From: an uncultured Anaerolineae bacterium
GTDB lineage: Bacteria; Chloroflexota; Anaerolineae; Anaerolineales; Villigracilaceae
Assembly: GCA_903875215.1 (NCBI GenBank)
Contig: CAIQVH010000033.1
Coordinates: 41,345-105,344, forward strand
Direction: 5' to 3'
Length of the DNA: 64,000 bases
Shown here: positions 26,625 to 33,324 of the stretch, in pieces
How positions within the stretch are numbered: the stretch's first letter is position 1
Layout of the letters: each line of letters opens with the position of its first letter
Translations under genes and position numbers: made by a program
The notes under the pieces: generated by a model
What the model saw: the letters and a program-made list of their open reading frames with translations, nothing else
Told to the model about the DNA's origin: nothing
Databases searched by the model: none

Positions 26625-26950
26625 GGCGTTCTCCACGCTTAAATTTCTGCCCGAGTATACCCTGTTTTCTGCCTGGATTTCGTAAGTATTTCGTAACATG
26701 CCGGCCGGGGGCTCCCCCAGTTGTTCCATGCAAAAGCGGCCAATATTTCTTTTTTGCAAAAAAAAATGATAAAAATGCTTTTAATGCAAAATTCCGCGCG
26801 TATTTTGTTCTTTATAGGGTAATTTAAGCGATTGCAATTCTTCTACAATTTTCCTGCAATCCTCCTGCAATACTTAATCTCAAATTAACTGCCATAATAG
26901 GCGCATAAAGACGACGTAAAAAATAGCTAAAAAGCGCATAAAACGTCCGA
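26625..26950. promoter_or_regulatory. Divergent regulatory region between regulator and riboswitch operon
   Basis: AT-rich, no gene. It carries the phased repeats at 26828-26871 and a possible plus-strand -10 (CATAAT, 26893-26898) for the riboswitch transcript. No good -35 lies at 17 bp, which suits an activator-dependent promoter. The minus-strand promoter of the regulator gene must also lie here but I could not fix it. Confidence 0.5.
26828..26871. repeat. Four 11-bp phased direct repeats, candidate PhoB-type box
   Basis: The pentamer N-C-A-A-T recurs at 26834, 26845, 26856 and 26867, exactly 11 bases apart. On the minus strand the units read ATTGCAGGAGG, ATTGCAGGAAA, ATTGTAGAAGA and ATTGCAATCGC. 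The constant ATTG(C/T)A on one helix face with one-turn spacing is the layout of PhoB/PhoP-family binding sites. The divergent gene encodes such a regulator, so autoregulation and control of the riboswitch operon are inferred. Confidence 0.6.
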
Positions 26951-27034
26951 TAAAGGCAAACCCGGCGAAAGCCGGCGACGCAAAGTCATGGATCTACCGT
27001 CATGCGAATGACCAGGATCGCCAGGCTGCCGAAG
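26951..27034 (+). ncRNA. c-di-GMP-I (GEMM-I) riboswitch aptamer
   Basis: Matches the GEMM-I consensus: GGCAAACC, then a P2 stem CCGGC/GCCGG closed by a GAAA tetraloop (26962-26975), then the invariant GACGCAAAG, then a P3 arm (from about 26985) and the closing GCCAGGCTGCCGAAG. GEMM-I aptamers bind cyclic di-GMP. It lies 123 bases upstream of a small secreted-protein gene, with an intrinsic terminator between, so control by transcription termination is likely. Whether ligand turns expression on or off cannot be read by eye. Confidence 0.93.
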
Positions 27035-27062
27035 AATTTGACACTTTCCTTTTGTGTTGAAG

Positions 27063-27092
27063 AGGCCTGGCTTAACAAAGCCAGGCCTTTTT
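27063..27092 (+). terminator. Riboswitch-linked intrinsic terminator
   Basis: An 11-bp stem (27063-27073 with 27078-27088), an AACA loop and five T (27088-27092), placed about 30 bases after the aptamer and before the coding region. It is the probable expression platform. Confidence 0.88.
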
Positions 27093-27107
27093 GTTCACCC
27101 TTTCCAG

Positions 27108-27150
27108 CGCGGAACCGGCAGAAGACCGGTGACGCAAAACCTTCAGGAGG
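27108..27150 (+). ncRNA. Degenerate second GEMM-like element over the ribosome site
   Basis: Between terminator and start codon, the sequence GCGGAACCGG, a 7-nt loop, CCGGT, and GACGCAAAACC repeats the order of the aptamer's 5' half. The GAAA tetraloop and the 3' half are missing, so it is unlikely to bind ligand by itself. It runs into AAACC...GGTTT, a small hairpin that includes the AGGAGG ribosome site (27145-27150). It may be a decayed tandem aptamer or a translation-level hairpin. Confidence 0.45.
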
Positions 27151-27156
27151 TTTCCT

Positions 27157-27546
27157 ATGTTTTCCCGCTTCAATAAAGGTTTGTTCATTGCGATGGTCGT
27201 GATTGCGCTCTCCGCGATTGTCTACGCCTTTGCAGCCTCGGGCACCTTCACGCCAACCGCCACCATGGCGAGCCAGGGCTCTCTGGCTGTTACCGGTTAT
27301 AACGTGACGGACATTGCTTATACGTCCGATGGTCTGCTCATGACGCAGATCGCCCTCACCATTACCACGACAACGGGTCAGGTTGCCCCAGGTTTTGCCG
27401 ATATCAGCACCACGGTCGCCGGTAATTTTGCTAACTGGAGCTGCACTGTTTCCGGCACGTCTCCTGCCTACACGGCTACCTGCACCCCCGCAGCGAACAC
27501 GAACGTCTCGGATGTGGCGGTTGTGAACGCTGTCATTCACGAATAA
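27157..27546 (+). CDS. Small secreted or surface protein under riboswitch control
   Basis: 129 aa. N-terminal positive residues and a hydrophobic helix (about 9-26) ending VYAFAASG form a signal peptide or anchor. The mature part is Thr/Ala/Val-rich, probably beta, with two Cys (in NWSCTV and ATCTPA) that could pair. No known family recognised. The layout, a small exported protein upstream of its own SipW-type signal peptidase, recalls TasA/camelysin-type fibre subunits, but there is no sequence evidence for that homology. A strong AGGAGG site lies 6 nt before the ATG. Confidence 0.75.
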   Translation: MFSRFNKGLFIAMVVIALSAIVYAFAASGTFTPTATMASQGSLAVTGYNVTDIAYTSDGLLMTQIALTITTTTGQVAPGFADISTTVAGNFANWSCTVSGTSPAYTATCTPAANTNVSDVAVVNAVIHE

Positions 27547-27672
27547 TCAACGCCTGTAGTCTCAACTCCTGCCTGGTCAGGTCAGATTTTCCTGGCCTGA
27601 CCAGGTTTCCATGTAGTTGGTAGTACAATTCAGTCATCATCTTCTGTCCTTTGGTGTCTCTCACCCGCCTCT

Positions 27673-29682
27673 ATGAAAATCTTCCGCAATCTTTTTGAGA
27701 CGATCTTCAACATCCTGCTTCTGGGACTGCTGGTCTATGTCTGGATCATGTATGCTCCCCAACAGGCTGGCGGCCCGGCGGCTTACATCCTGGTGCAGGG
27801 GAAAAGCATGCAGCCCACCATGTTTGCGGGTGATCTGGCGATCATGCGCAAGGCGACTTCCTATCAAGTGGGCGATATTGTGACTTATAAGGAAACCTAC
27901 GATTCAAATAGCCGCAATATTATCCACCGCATCATCGGCGTTGACCAGGGGCGCTACATCTTGCAAGGGGATAACAATCCCAACCCAGACACCTACATGC
28001 CCACCCAGGATGAAATCCTGGGAAAGCTGATTCTGCACATTCCATTCAATGTGGGGAAAATATTCTCTGTGTTCCCAAGGACAGGGGTGATTTCAGCCGG
28101 ATTGCTTGGCGGTGCGTTCATGGTATTTATGATGCTGCAGCCATCCAATAAGGGACAGCGCGAGGATGAGTTTGTTCGCAGGCTGGATAATTTAGATCCC
28201 CTGGAGAATGCCGAGGATGACTTGCCCGATGCACCTGCGGGGGTCCGGGTATCCGAGCCGCGCAGCAGCGCATCATTTGCCAGCCGGAGTCAGGCGCCCA
28301 GGCCCGAACCTGGCAGCAGCGCATCTTTTTCGAGCCGGGTTCAGGCGCCCAGGTCAGATTCTCGCAGCAGTGCATCTTTTTCCAGCCGGGGTCAGGCACC
28401 CAGGCCGGATCCGCGCAGTAGTGCATCTTTTTCGAGCCGGGTCCAGGCGCCCAGGTCAGAGCTGCGCAGCAGTGCATCTTTTTCCAGCCGGGGTCAGGCT
28501 CCCAGGACAGAGCCGGGCACGCGCCTGCCCTTTGGGTTGCAGCCTCCTTCTTCCGGCAATTACTCGCAGGAGATCCGACCCTTGTCCAGGCCGGAGTCTC
28601 AGGGAGATGGCACCGAGGGATTGCAGACCTCGCTTTACCTGCTGGGTTTTCTTGCGCTGATTTTCCTGTTGATTTGTGTTTATAGCTTCACCAAGCCGGT
28701 TGTGCAAACCGCCGCGAAAATTGAATACCAGCAATCGGGGGTTTTCTTTTATTCTGCGGCTGGAAAACCCGGCATCTACGATACCGATCAGGTGCGCTCC
28801 GGCGAGCCGATCTTCCCAAAACTGACCTGCCAGATGAACATTGGGTTTGTCTATACCGTCACTGGCTCCGACATTCAGAATGTCAACGGCGTACACCTCT
28901 TGACCGCGCAGATCAGTGATGAGACCAGCGGCTGGCAGCGCAGCATTCCCCTGATTTCGGATACGGCCTTTTCCGGGTCTTCTTATACGACCACCGCTGC
29001 CCTGGATTTATGCCAGATCGAGGCGCTGGTGGCCGCGGTGGAAGCTGAAACCAACTTCAAACCCTCCACCTACACCATGAAGCTGCTTCCGCACGTGGCC
29101 GTCACCGGCCAGGCGGGCGGACAGGTTTTCAGCGACGCCTTTGAACCTCACCTGACGTTCAAGTTTGATGCAGTTCACTTTTATCTGGTCAATGAGAAGC
29201 AAAACGAACCCGGCGCTGATCCATTGCTGAGCGTAAAGAAGAGCAACCTGGTCAACCCGATTCAACAGGCCAATGTCGTTTCCATCTTCGGGTTTGATTT
29301 CGGGATTACCGACCTGCGCACCATCGGGGTGGTTGGCATGGGCCTGACCCTGCTGGGCTTCGCCGCGCTGGGCTGGTTTATCTACCAAACCGCCAACCGC
29401 AGCCAGCAAGCGCTGATCATGATCAAGTACGGCGCGCGCATGATGAACGTCCAGGATCGCGGTTTTGAGAATCTCGGTCAGGTGGTGGATGTGACCAGTA
29501 TCGACGACCTGGCGCGCCTGGCGGAATTCCAAAACACGGTAATTTTACACATCGCCCGCGAAAATGCCCATCATTATCTGGTTCAAACCAGCCGGGCGAC
29601 CTATCGCTATGTGCTTAGCGAAGTCCGGACCGCGTCTCTCAAGGCTGCCAGGGCACAAGCTGCGCCGGGAGATCTGGAATGA
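27673..29682 (+). CDS. SipW/ER-type signal peptidase I with repeats and ectodomain
   Basis: 669 aa. The N-terminal unit (1-150) is an S26B-type signal peptidase: membrane helix (about 12-28), catalytic Ser45 in VQGKSMQPTM, His85 in NIIHRIIGV (His replaces the bacterial Lys) and GDNN at 99-102. A second helix follows (about 138-156). Residues 197-281 are five 17-residue Ser/Arg-rich repeats, probably cytoplasmic. Then come a helix (about 320-340), an exported beta-rich domain (about 345-545), a further helix (about 553-577) and a 90-residue cytoplasmic tail. The long C-terminal part is unusual for a signal peptidase and is not recognised. No clear ribosome site. The stop overlaps the next gene (ATGA). 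Confidence 0.85.
   Translation: MKIFRNLFETIFNILLLGLLVYVWIMYAPQQAGGPAAYILVQGKSMQPTMFAGDLAIMRKATSYQVGDIVTYKETYDSNSRNIIHRIIGVDQGRYILQGDNNPNPDTYMPTQDEILGKLILHIPFNVGKIFSVFPRTGVISAGLLGGAFMVFMMLQPSNKGQREDEFVRRLDNLDPLENAEDDLPDAPAGVRVSEPRSSASFASRSQAPRPEPGSSASFSSRVQAPRSDSRSSASFSSRGQAPRPDPRSSASFSSRVQAPRSELRSSASFSSRGQAPRTEPGTRLPFGLQPPSSGNYSQEIRPLSRPESQGDGTEGLQTSLYLLGFLALIFLLICVYSFTKPVVQTAAKIEYQQSGVFFYSAAGKPGIYDTDQVRSGEPIFPKLTCQMNIGFVYTVTGSDIQNVNGVHLLTAQISDETSGWQRSIPLISDTAFSGSSYTTTAALDLCQIEALVAAVEAETNFKPSTYTMKLLPHVAVTGQAGGQVFSDAFEPHLTFKFDAVHFYLVNEKQNEPGADPLLSVKKSNLVNPIQQANVVSIFGFDFGITDLRTIGVVGMGLTLLGFAALGWFIYQTANRSQQALIMIKYGARMMNVQDRGFENLGQVVDVTSIDDLARLAEFQNTVILHIARENAHHYLVQTSRATYRYVLSEVRTASLKAARAQAAPGDLE
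28261..28515 (+). repeat. Five 51-bp tandem repeats in the signal peptidase gene
   Basis: Five in-frame 51-bp units starting at 28261, 28312, 28363, 28414 and 28465, each coding for a 17-residue unit of the form SSASFSSRxQAPRxxxR. Units 2/4 and 3/5 resemble each other most (VQAPRS versus GQAPR), pointing to growth by duplication of a two-unit block. Alternating Ser/Arg suggests a flexible, positively charged linker. Confidence 0.9.
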
Positions 29683-30077
29683 AACCCTTAAGAATTTATC
29701 GCTTTGTATTGTTGGGCTTTTTCCTGCTCATTGTAGTCAGTCTGGGCAGCGCTTATGCGTCCAGCCTGACGTTTGATGTTACAACGACATCGATATCTCA
29801 GAATTCTTTCGTACCGAGCGCCAATGAAAAAAAACCATCAATTTGTGCCATGTACATCACCAGCATCATAAACGGATCTGGCACTATCAATGGCGATGCC
29901 GCCAGCAACTTGATTTATGGCGGGGCAGGGAATGACACCATCTATGGCGGCGATGGCAATGACTGTATCTACGGTTTGGGCGGGGATGACACTATTGATG
30001 GTGGCGACGGGACCAATGACATTTGCATCGGCGGCGGTGGCACCAATACATTCATCAATTGCGAATCCACGCCTTGA
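29679..30077 (+). CDS. Small secreted RTX-type calcium-binding protein
   Basis: 132 aa. Signal peptide (about 1-27, ending SAYAS). The C-terminal half carries about four RTX nonapeptides: GGAGNDTIYGGDGNDCIYGLGGDDTI is typical of the G-G-x-G-x-D-x-I/L pattern of calcium-binding beta-rolls. It lacks a type I secretion context and has a Sec-type signal instead. Last gene of the riboswitch operon, translationally coupled to the signal peptidase by a 4-base overlap. Confidence 0.8.
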   Translation: MKPLRIYRFVLLGFFLLIVVSLGSAYASSLTFDVTTTSISQNSFVPSANEKKPSICAMYITSIINGSGTINGDAASNLIYGGAGNDTIYGGDGNDCIYGLGGDDTIDGGDGTNDICIGGGGTNTFINCESTP

Positions 30078-30106
30078 GTTTTTCGGCCTTCCCTTGAATA
30101 ATCCAA

Positions 30107-30138
30107 CGCCCCGCAGCTTGTGGGGCGCTGTTGTTTTT
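30107..30138 (+). terminator. Intrinsic terminator of the riboswitch operon
   Basis: A 6-bp GC stem (30107-30112 with 30122-30127), a 9-nt loop and a T-rich tail (TTGTTTTTT, 30131-30138). It ends the export operon before the flavoprotein gene. Confidence 0.75.
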
Positions 30139-30203
30139 TCGGGCAATTTCCAGTCGGATTCTCGTCTACAATAAAGCCACCTCACCTTACCAGGAGTTTG
30201 AGC

Positions 30204-32255
30204 ATGTCCTCCCCTTTTGATCTGCTATTTCAGCCCGTTCGAATTGGCCCGGTTACTGCGCCCAATCGTTTTTACCAGGTGCCCCACTGTAATGGCTTCG
30301 GTTATCGTATGCCGCGCGGACTGGCTGCCATGCGCGGTATCAAGGCTGAAGGCGGCTGGGGCGTGGTCTGCACCGAAGAAGTGGAAATCCACCACACCAG
30401 CGATCTTTCTCCATATTTTGAAGGCCGCCTGTGGAACGATGATGATCTGCCGGCCCTGGAGCTGATGGCCGAGGCGGTCCACGCTCATGGCGCGCTGGCT
30501 GGCATTGAGCTGGCTTACAACGGCAGTAACGCGCCCAACCTGACCTCGCGCGCCCCGGCTCTGGCGCCGCGCTCGATGGGCGCCACCGGCGGCTCTGGCT
30601 GGGAACCCGTCCAGACGCGCCGGATGGATAAGGAAGACCTGCGCAATGTACGCAAATGGCACCGCGCTGCCGCGTTACGCGCCAAACAAGCCGGATTTGA
30701 CATCGTTTATTGCTACGCCGCGCATGGCATGACCCTGCCCATCCAGTTCATCATCAAGCGTTACAACGACCGCACCGACGAATATGGCGGCTCGCTCGAA
30801 AACCGCGTGCGCCTGCTGCGCGAAATGATCGAAGATACCCGCGAAGCCGTCGGCGACCGCTGCGCTGTGGCGGTACGCTTTGCCGTGGATGAGCTGCTCG
30901 GCGCGGATGGGATCACCCACCAGGGCGAAGGCCACGACGTCATCGCCATGCTGGCCGAACTCCCCGACCTGTGGGATGTCAACATCAGCGGCTGGAGCAA
31001 CGACTCAGCCCCCTCGCGCTTTGTCAAATCTGGCTCCCAGGAAAAATACATCGCCTTCGTAAAACAGCTCACCACCAAACCAGTTGTCGGCGTTGGGCGC
31101 TACACCTCGCCCGAAGCCATGCTCTCTGCCGTCCAGCGCGGCATTTTGGACCTGGTTGGCGCCGCCCGCCCTTCCATCGCCGACCCCTTCCTGCCCACCA
31201 AGATCCGCGAAAACCGTTTTGAAGATATCCGCGAGTGCATCGGCTGCAACATCTGCGTCACCGGTGATACCCGTTACGTTCCCATCCGCTGTACCCAAAA
31301 TCCCACCATGGGCGAGGAATGGCGGCGCGGCTGGCACCCCGAAGTCATCCAGCCCAAAAAAGCTGAAAAAGAGCTGCTCGTCATCGGCGCAGGCCCGGCC
31401 GGGCTGGAAGCTGCGCGTGCCCTGGGTCAGCGCGGTTACAATGTCAGCCTGCTGGAGGCGCGCCGCGAGCCCGGCGGGCGCGTCAGCCACGAATCCAGCC
31501 TGCCTGGTTTGGTCGAGTGGCGGCGCGTGATCGATTGGCGACTGACCCAGCTGGCAAAACTGCCCAATGTCAGGCTCTTTCCCTCCAGCCCGATGACTGC
31601 CGAAGATATCCTGGAAAGCGGCATTCCCAATGTCCTGATCGCCACTGGCGCCACCTACCGCCGCGATGGCATTGGCCGCACCCTCTGGCAGCCCATCCCC
31701 GGCGCGCAACTGCCCCACGTTTGCACCCCCGACGATATTTTCGCGGGCCGTCTCCCCTCCGGCAGCGTGGTCATTTACGACGACGACCACTACGTCCTGG
31801 GCGGCCTGCTGGCCGAACTGTGCGCCCAGGCCGGCTGCCAGGTCACGCTCGTCACCCCTGCGCCGCTCATATCCTATTGGACTCAATTTACGCTGGAACA
31901 GGAACGCATCGAAAAACGCCTGCGCAGCCTCGGGGTGACTCTGCTCCCCAAACACAGCCTCACCCGCCTCACCCCGCAGCTTGCCACCGTACAAAACAAC
32001 CTGACCCTGGCTGAAGCCGACCTGCCTGCCAGCAACGTGCTGCTCGTCACCGACCGCGTGTCCAACGACAGCCTTTTCCACGAACTGCAGCCGGCCCTGG
32101 CCGCCGGAAAACTGGATTCACTGCGCCTGGTGGGGGATGCCGAAGCCCCCGGCCTGATTGCCCAGGCCATCTTCTCCGGCCACCTTGCCGCCCGCGAGTT
32201 TGGCGAAGCCCGCCTCGAAGGCACTCCCTTTCGGGTCGAGCGCGTCACGCTCTGA
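30204..32255 (+). CDS. Trimethylamine/dimethylamine dehydrogenase-like flavoprotein
   Basis: 683 aa, the size of trimethylamine dehydrogenase. An FMN TIM barrel (1-340) keeps Cys29 in YQVPHCNGFG, matching the cysteine that covalently holds FMN in TMADH. The [4Fe-4S] set is C345, C348, C351 and C363 in CIGCNIC...CTQN. The nucleotide domain follows with LLVIGAGPAGLEAARALG (about 393-410), plus RPSIADPFLP and GEEWRRGWHPE, both shared with TMADH. It probably oxidises a secondary or tertiary amine, passing electrons to a flavoprotein; 2,4-dienoyl-CoA reductase relatives are less likely because the covalent-flavin Cys is kept. Start 30204 has CAGGAG 7 nt upstream; TACAAT at 30167-30172 may be its -10. 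Confidence 0.85.
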   Translation: MSSPFDLLFQPVRIGPVTAPNRFYQVPHCNGFGYRMPRGLAAMRGIKAEGGWGVVCTEEVEIHHTSDLSPYFEGRLWNDDDLPALELMAEAVHAHGALAGIELAYNGSNAPNLTSRAPALAPRSMGATGGSGWEPVQTRRMDKEDLRNVRKWHRAAALRAKQAGFDIVYCYAAHGMTLPIQFIIKRYNDRTDEYGGSLENRVRLLREMIEDTREAVGDRCAVAVRFAVDELLGADGITHQGEGHDVIAMLAELPDLWDVNISGWSNDSAPSRFVKSGSQEKYIAFVKQLTTKPVVGVGRYTSPEAMLSAVQRGILDLVGAARPSIADPFLPTKIRENRFEDIRECIGCNICVTGDTRYVPIRCTQNPTMGEEWRRGWHPEVIQPKKAEKELLVIGAGPAGLEAARALGQRGYNVSLLEARREPGGRVSHESSLPGLVEWRRVIDWRLTQLAKLPNVRLFPSSPMTAEDILESGIPNVLIATGATYRRDGIGRTLWQPIPGAQLPHVCTPDDIFAGRLPSGSVVIYDDDHYVLGGLLAELCAQAGCQVTLVTPAPLISYWTQFTLEQERIEKRLRSLGVTLLPKHSLTRLTPQLATVQNNLTLAEADLPASNVLLVTDRVSNDSLFHELQPALAAGKLDSLRLVGDAEAPGLIAQAIFSGHLAAREFGEARLEGTPFRVERVTL

Positions 32256-32276
32256 ATCGCCCGGATGATTTTGCAC

Positions 32277-32282
32277 TATAAT
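32277..32282 (+). promoter_or_regulatory. Candidate -10 box, leaderless start
   Basis: TATAAT lies only 8 bases before the ATG at 32291, and no ribosome site is present. This suggests a leaderless transcript. No clear -35 was found. Confidence 0.45.
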
Positions 32283-32290
32283 CAATGGGT

Positions 32291-33313
32291 ATGACCAACA
32301 CTCCACTTCGCAACCGTCTCCTGTTTGGTTTTTACGTCACCCTGACCCTGTTCGTCGGCCTGGCGGCGCTGATCTGGCCGGGATTTCGGACCCTGGCTTA
32401 TGCCCCCGTGCGCGACCTGTTCTTCCCGAACGTTTTTTTACCCACCCGCGCCAGCACGCCGGTGACGCTTTCCGTGGCCGCGCCGCCTGCGCTCGAAGCC
32501 TGGGTCAAGGCCGGGGCGGCTGAATTCACCCGCCAGAATCCGTTTGTGCAGGTGGAAGTGACCCAGCTGCGCGGGCTGGACGCCAATCGCCGCCTGAACA
32601 CGCTCTCGGGCCAGGCGGATGTCTGGATCGCGGAAGTTGATTTCGCCCGCGTGGCGGCTGGCGCGATTCCCTACCAGGCGCAGGGCGCGCCCCTCGCCCA
32701 GGATGTCTTCTTATGGGTGGCGGTCAAATCCCGTTCCGAGCTGGCCGGCAACCTGGGTTGGCAGACGGTAGCCCGCGCCGCGCAGAGCAATCCGCAGTTC
32801 CGGGTTGCCATGCCGCCCGCCAACAGCCTGGAGGGTCTGGCCGCCTGCTGGCTGGCCGCCGCCGATTATCACCAGAGCCCTGCCCCCAGCGCCGCGCAGG
32901 TTGCCGACCCGGCTTTCAAACAGTGGCTGGCGGCGCTGCTGCTGGCAGCCCCCGACCGCAGCCGTTCTCCCCGCGACCAGCTGTCCACCCGCCCGCCACA
33001 GGCAGACGCCGGGTTGATTTTGAGCAGCGATTGGAACCAGCTTTCGCCGGAGGCGTTTAACTCACAGCCGCCCGCCCTGAATGTGGTGTTTAATTATCCC
33101 TACTATATTCGCAACAACTGGCCCAATTTGCAGCCGGATGAAATCACCGCCCACCAGCAGGCTGCGGCCAGTTTTCAGGCTTATCTGCTCGGGGCAGAGT
33201 CGCAGGCCCGCCTGGCAGACTACGGCCTCCAGCGCGCCAGCGCGCCAATGCAAAACCAATTGCCCGCGCTGGAAGACGCGATGATCCGCGCCCTGCAAGT
33301 TTGCTGGCAGTAA
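32291..33313 (+). CDS. Membrane-anchored solute-binding-like protein
   Basis: 340 aa. Signal-anchor helix (about 8-28) without lipobox, then a periplasmic-binding-type fold: VTLSVAAPPALEAWVKAGAAEF (about 58-79), ADVWIAEVDFARVA and the hinge region YPYYIRN. No transport permease genes are near. It is followed 11 bases later by a lipoprotein combining a binding-protein domain with a VWA domain, so the two may act as partners. The ATG at 32291 is preferred over 32285 on promoter spacing. Ligand unknown. Confidence 0.65.
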   Translation: MTNTPLRNRLLFGFYVTLTLFVGLAALIWPGFRTLAYAPVRDLFFPNVFLPTRASTPVTLSVAAPPALEAWVKAGAAEFTRQNPFVQVEVTQLRGLDANRRLNTLSGQADVWIAEVDFARVAAGAIPYQAQGAPLAQDVFLWVAVKSRSELAGNLGWQTVARAAQSNPQFRVAMPPANSLEGLAACWLAAADYHQSPAPSAAQVADPAFKQWLAALLLAAPDRSRSPRDQLSTRPPQADAGLILSSDWNQLSPEAFNSQPPALNVVFNYPYYIRNNWPNLQPDEITAHQQAAASFQAYLLGAESQARLADYGLQRASAPMQNQLPALEDAMIRALQVCWQ

Positions 33314-33324
33314 AGGAGCTCCTC

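Noticed and set aside
31005..32081. Long minus-strand frame opposite the flavoprotein gene
   Set aside because: Antisense shadow of a strongly supported gene; composition is Gly/Ala-rich without motifs.
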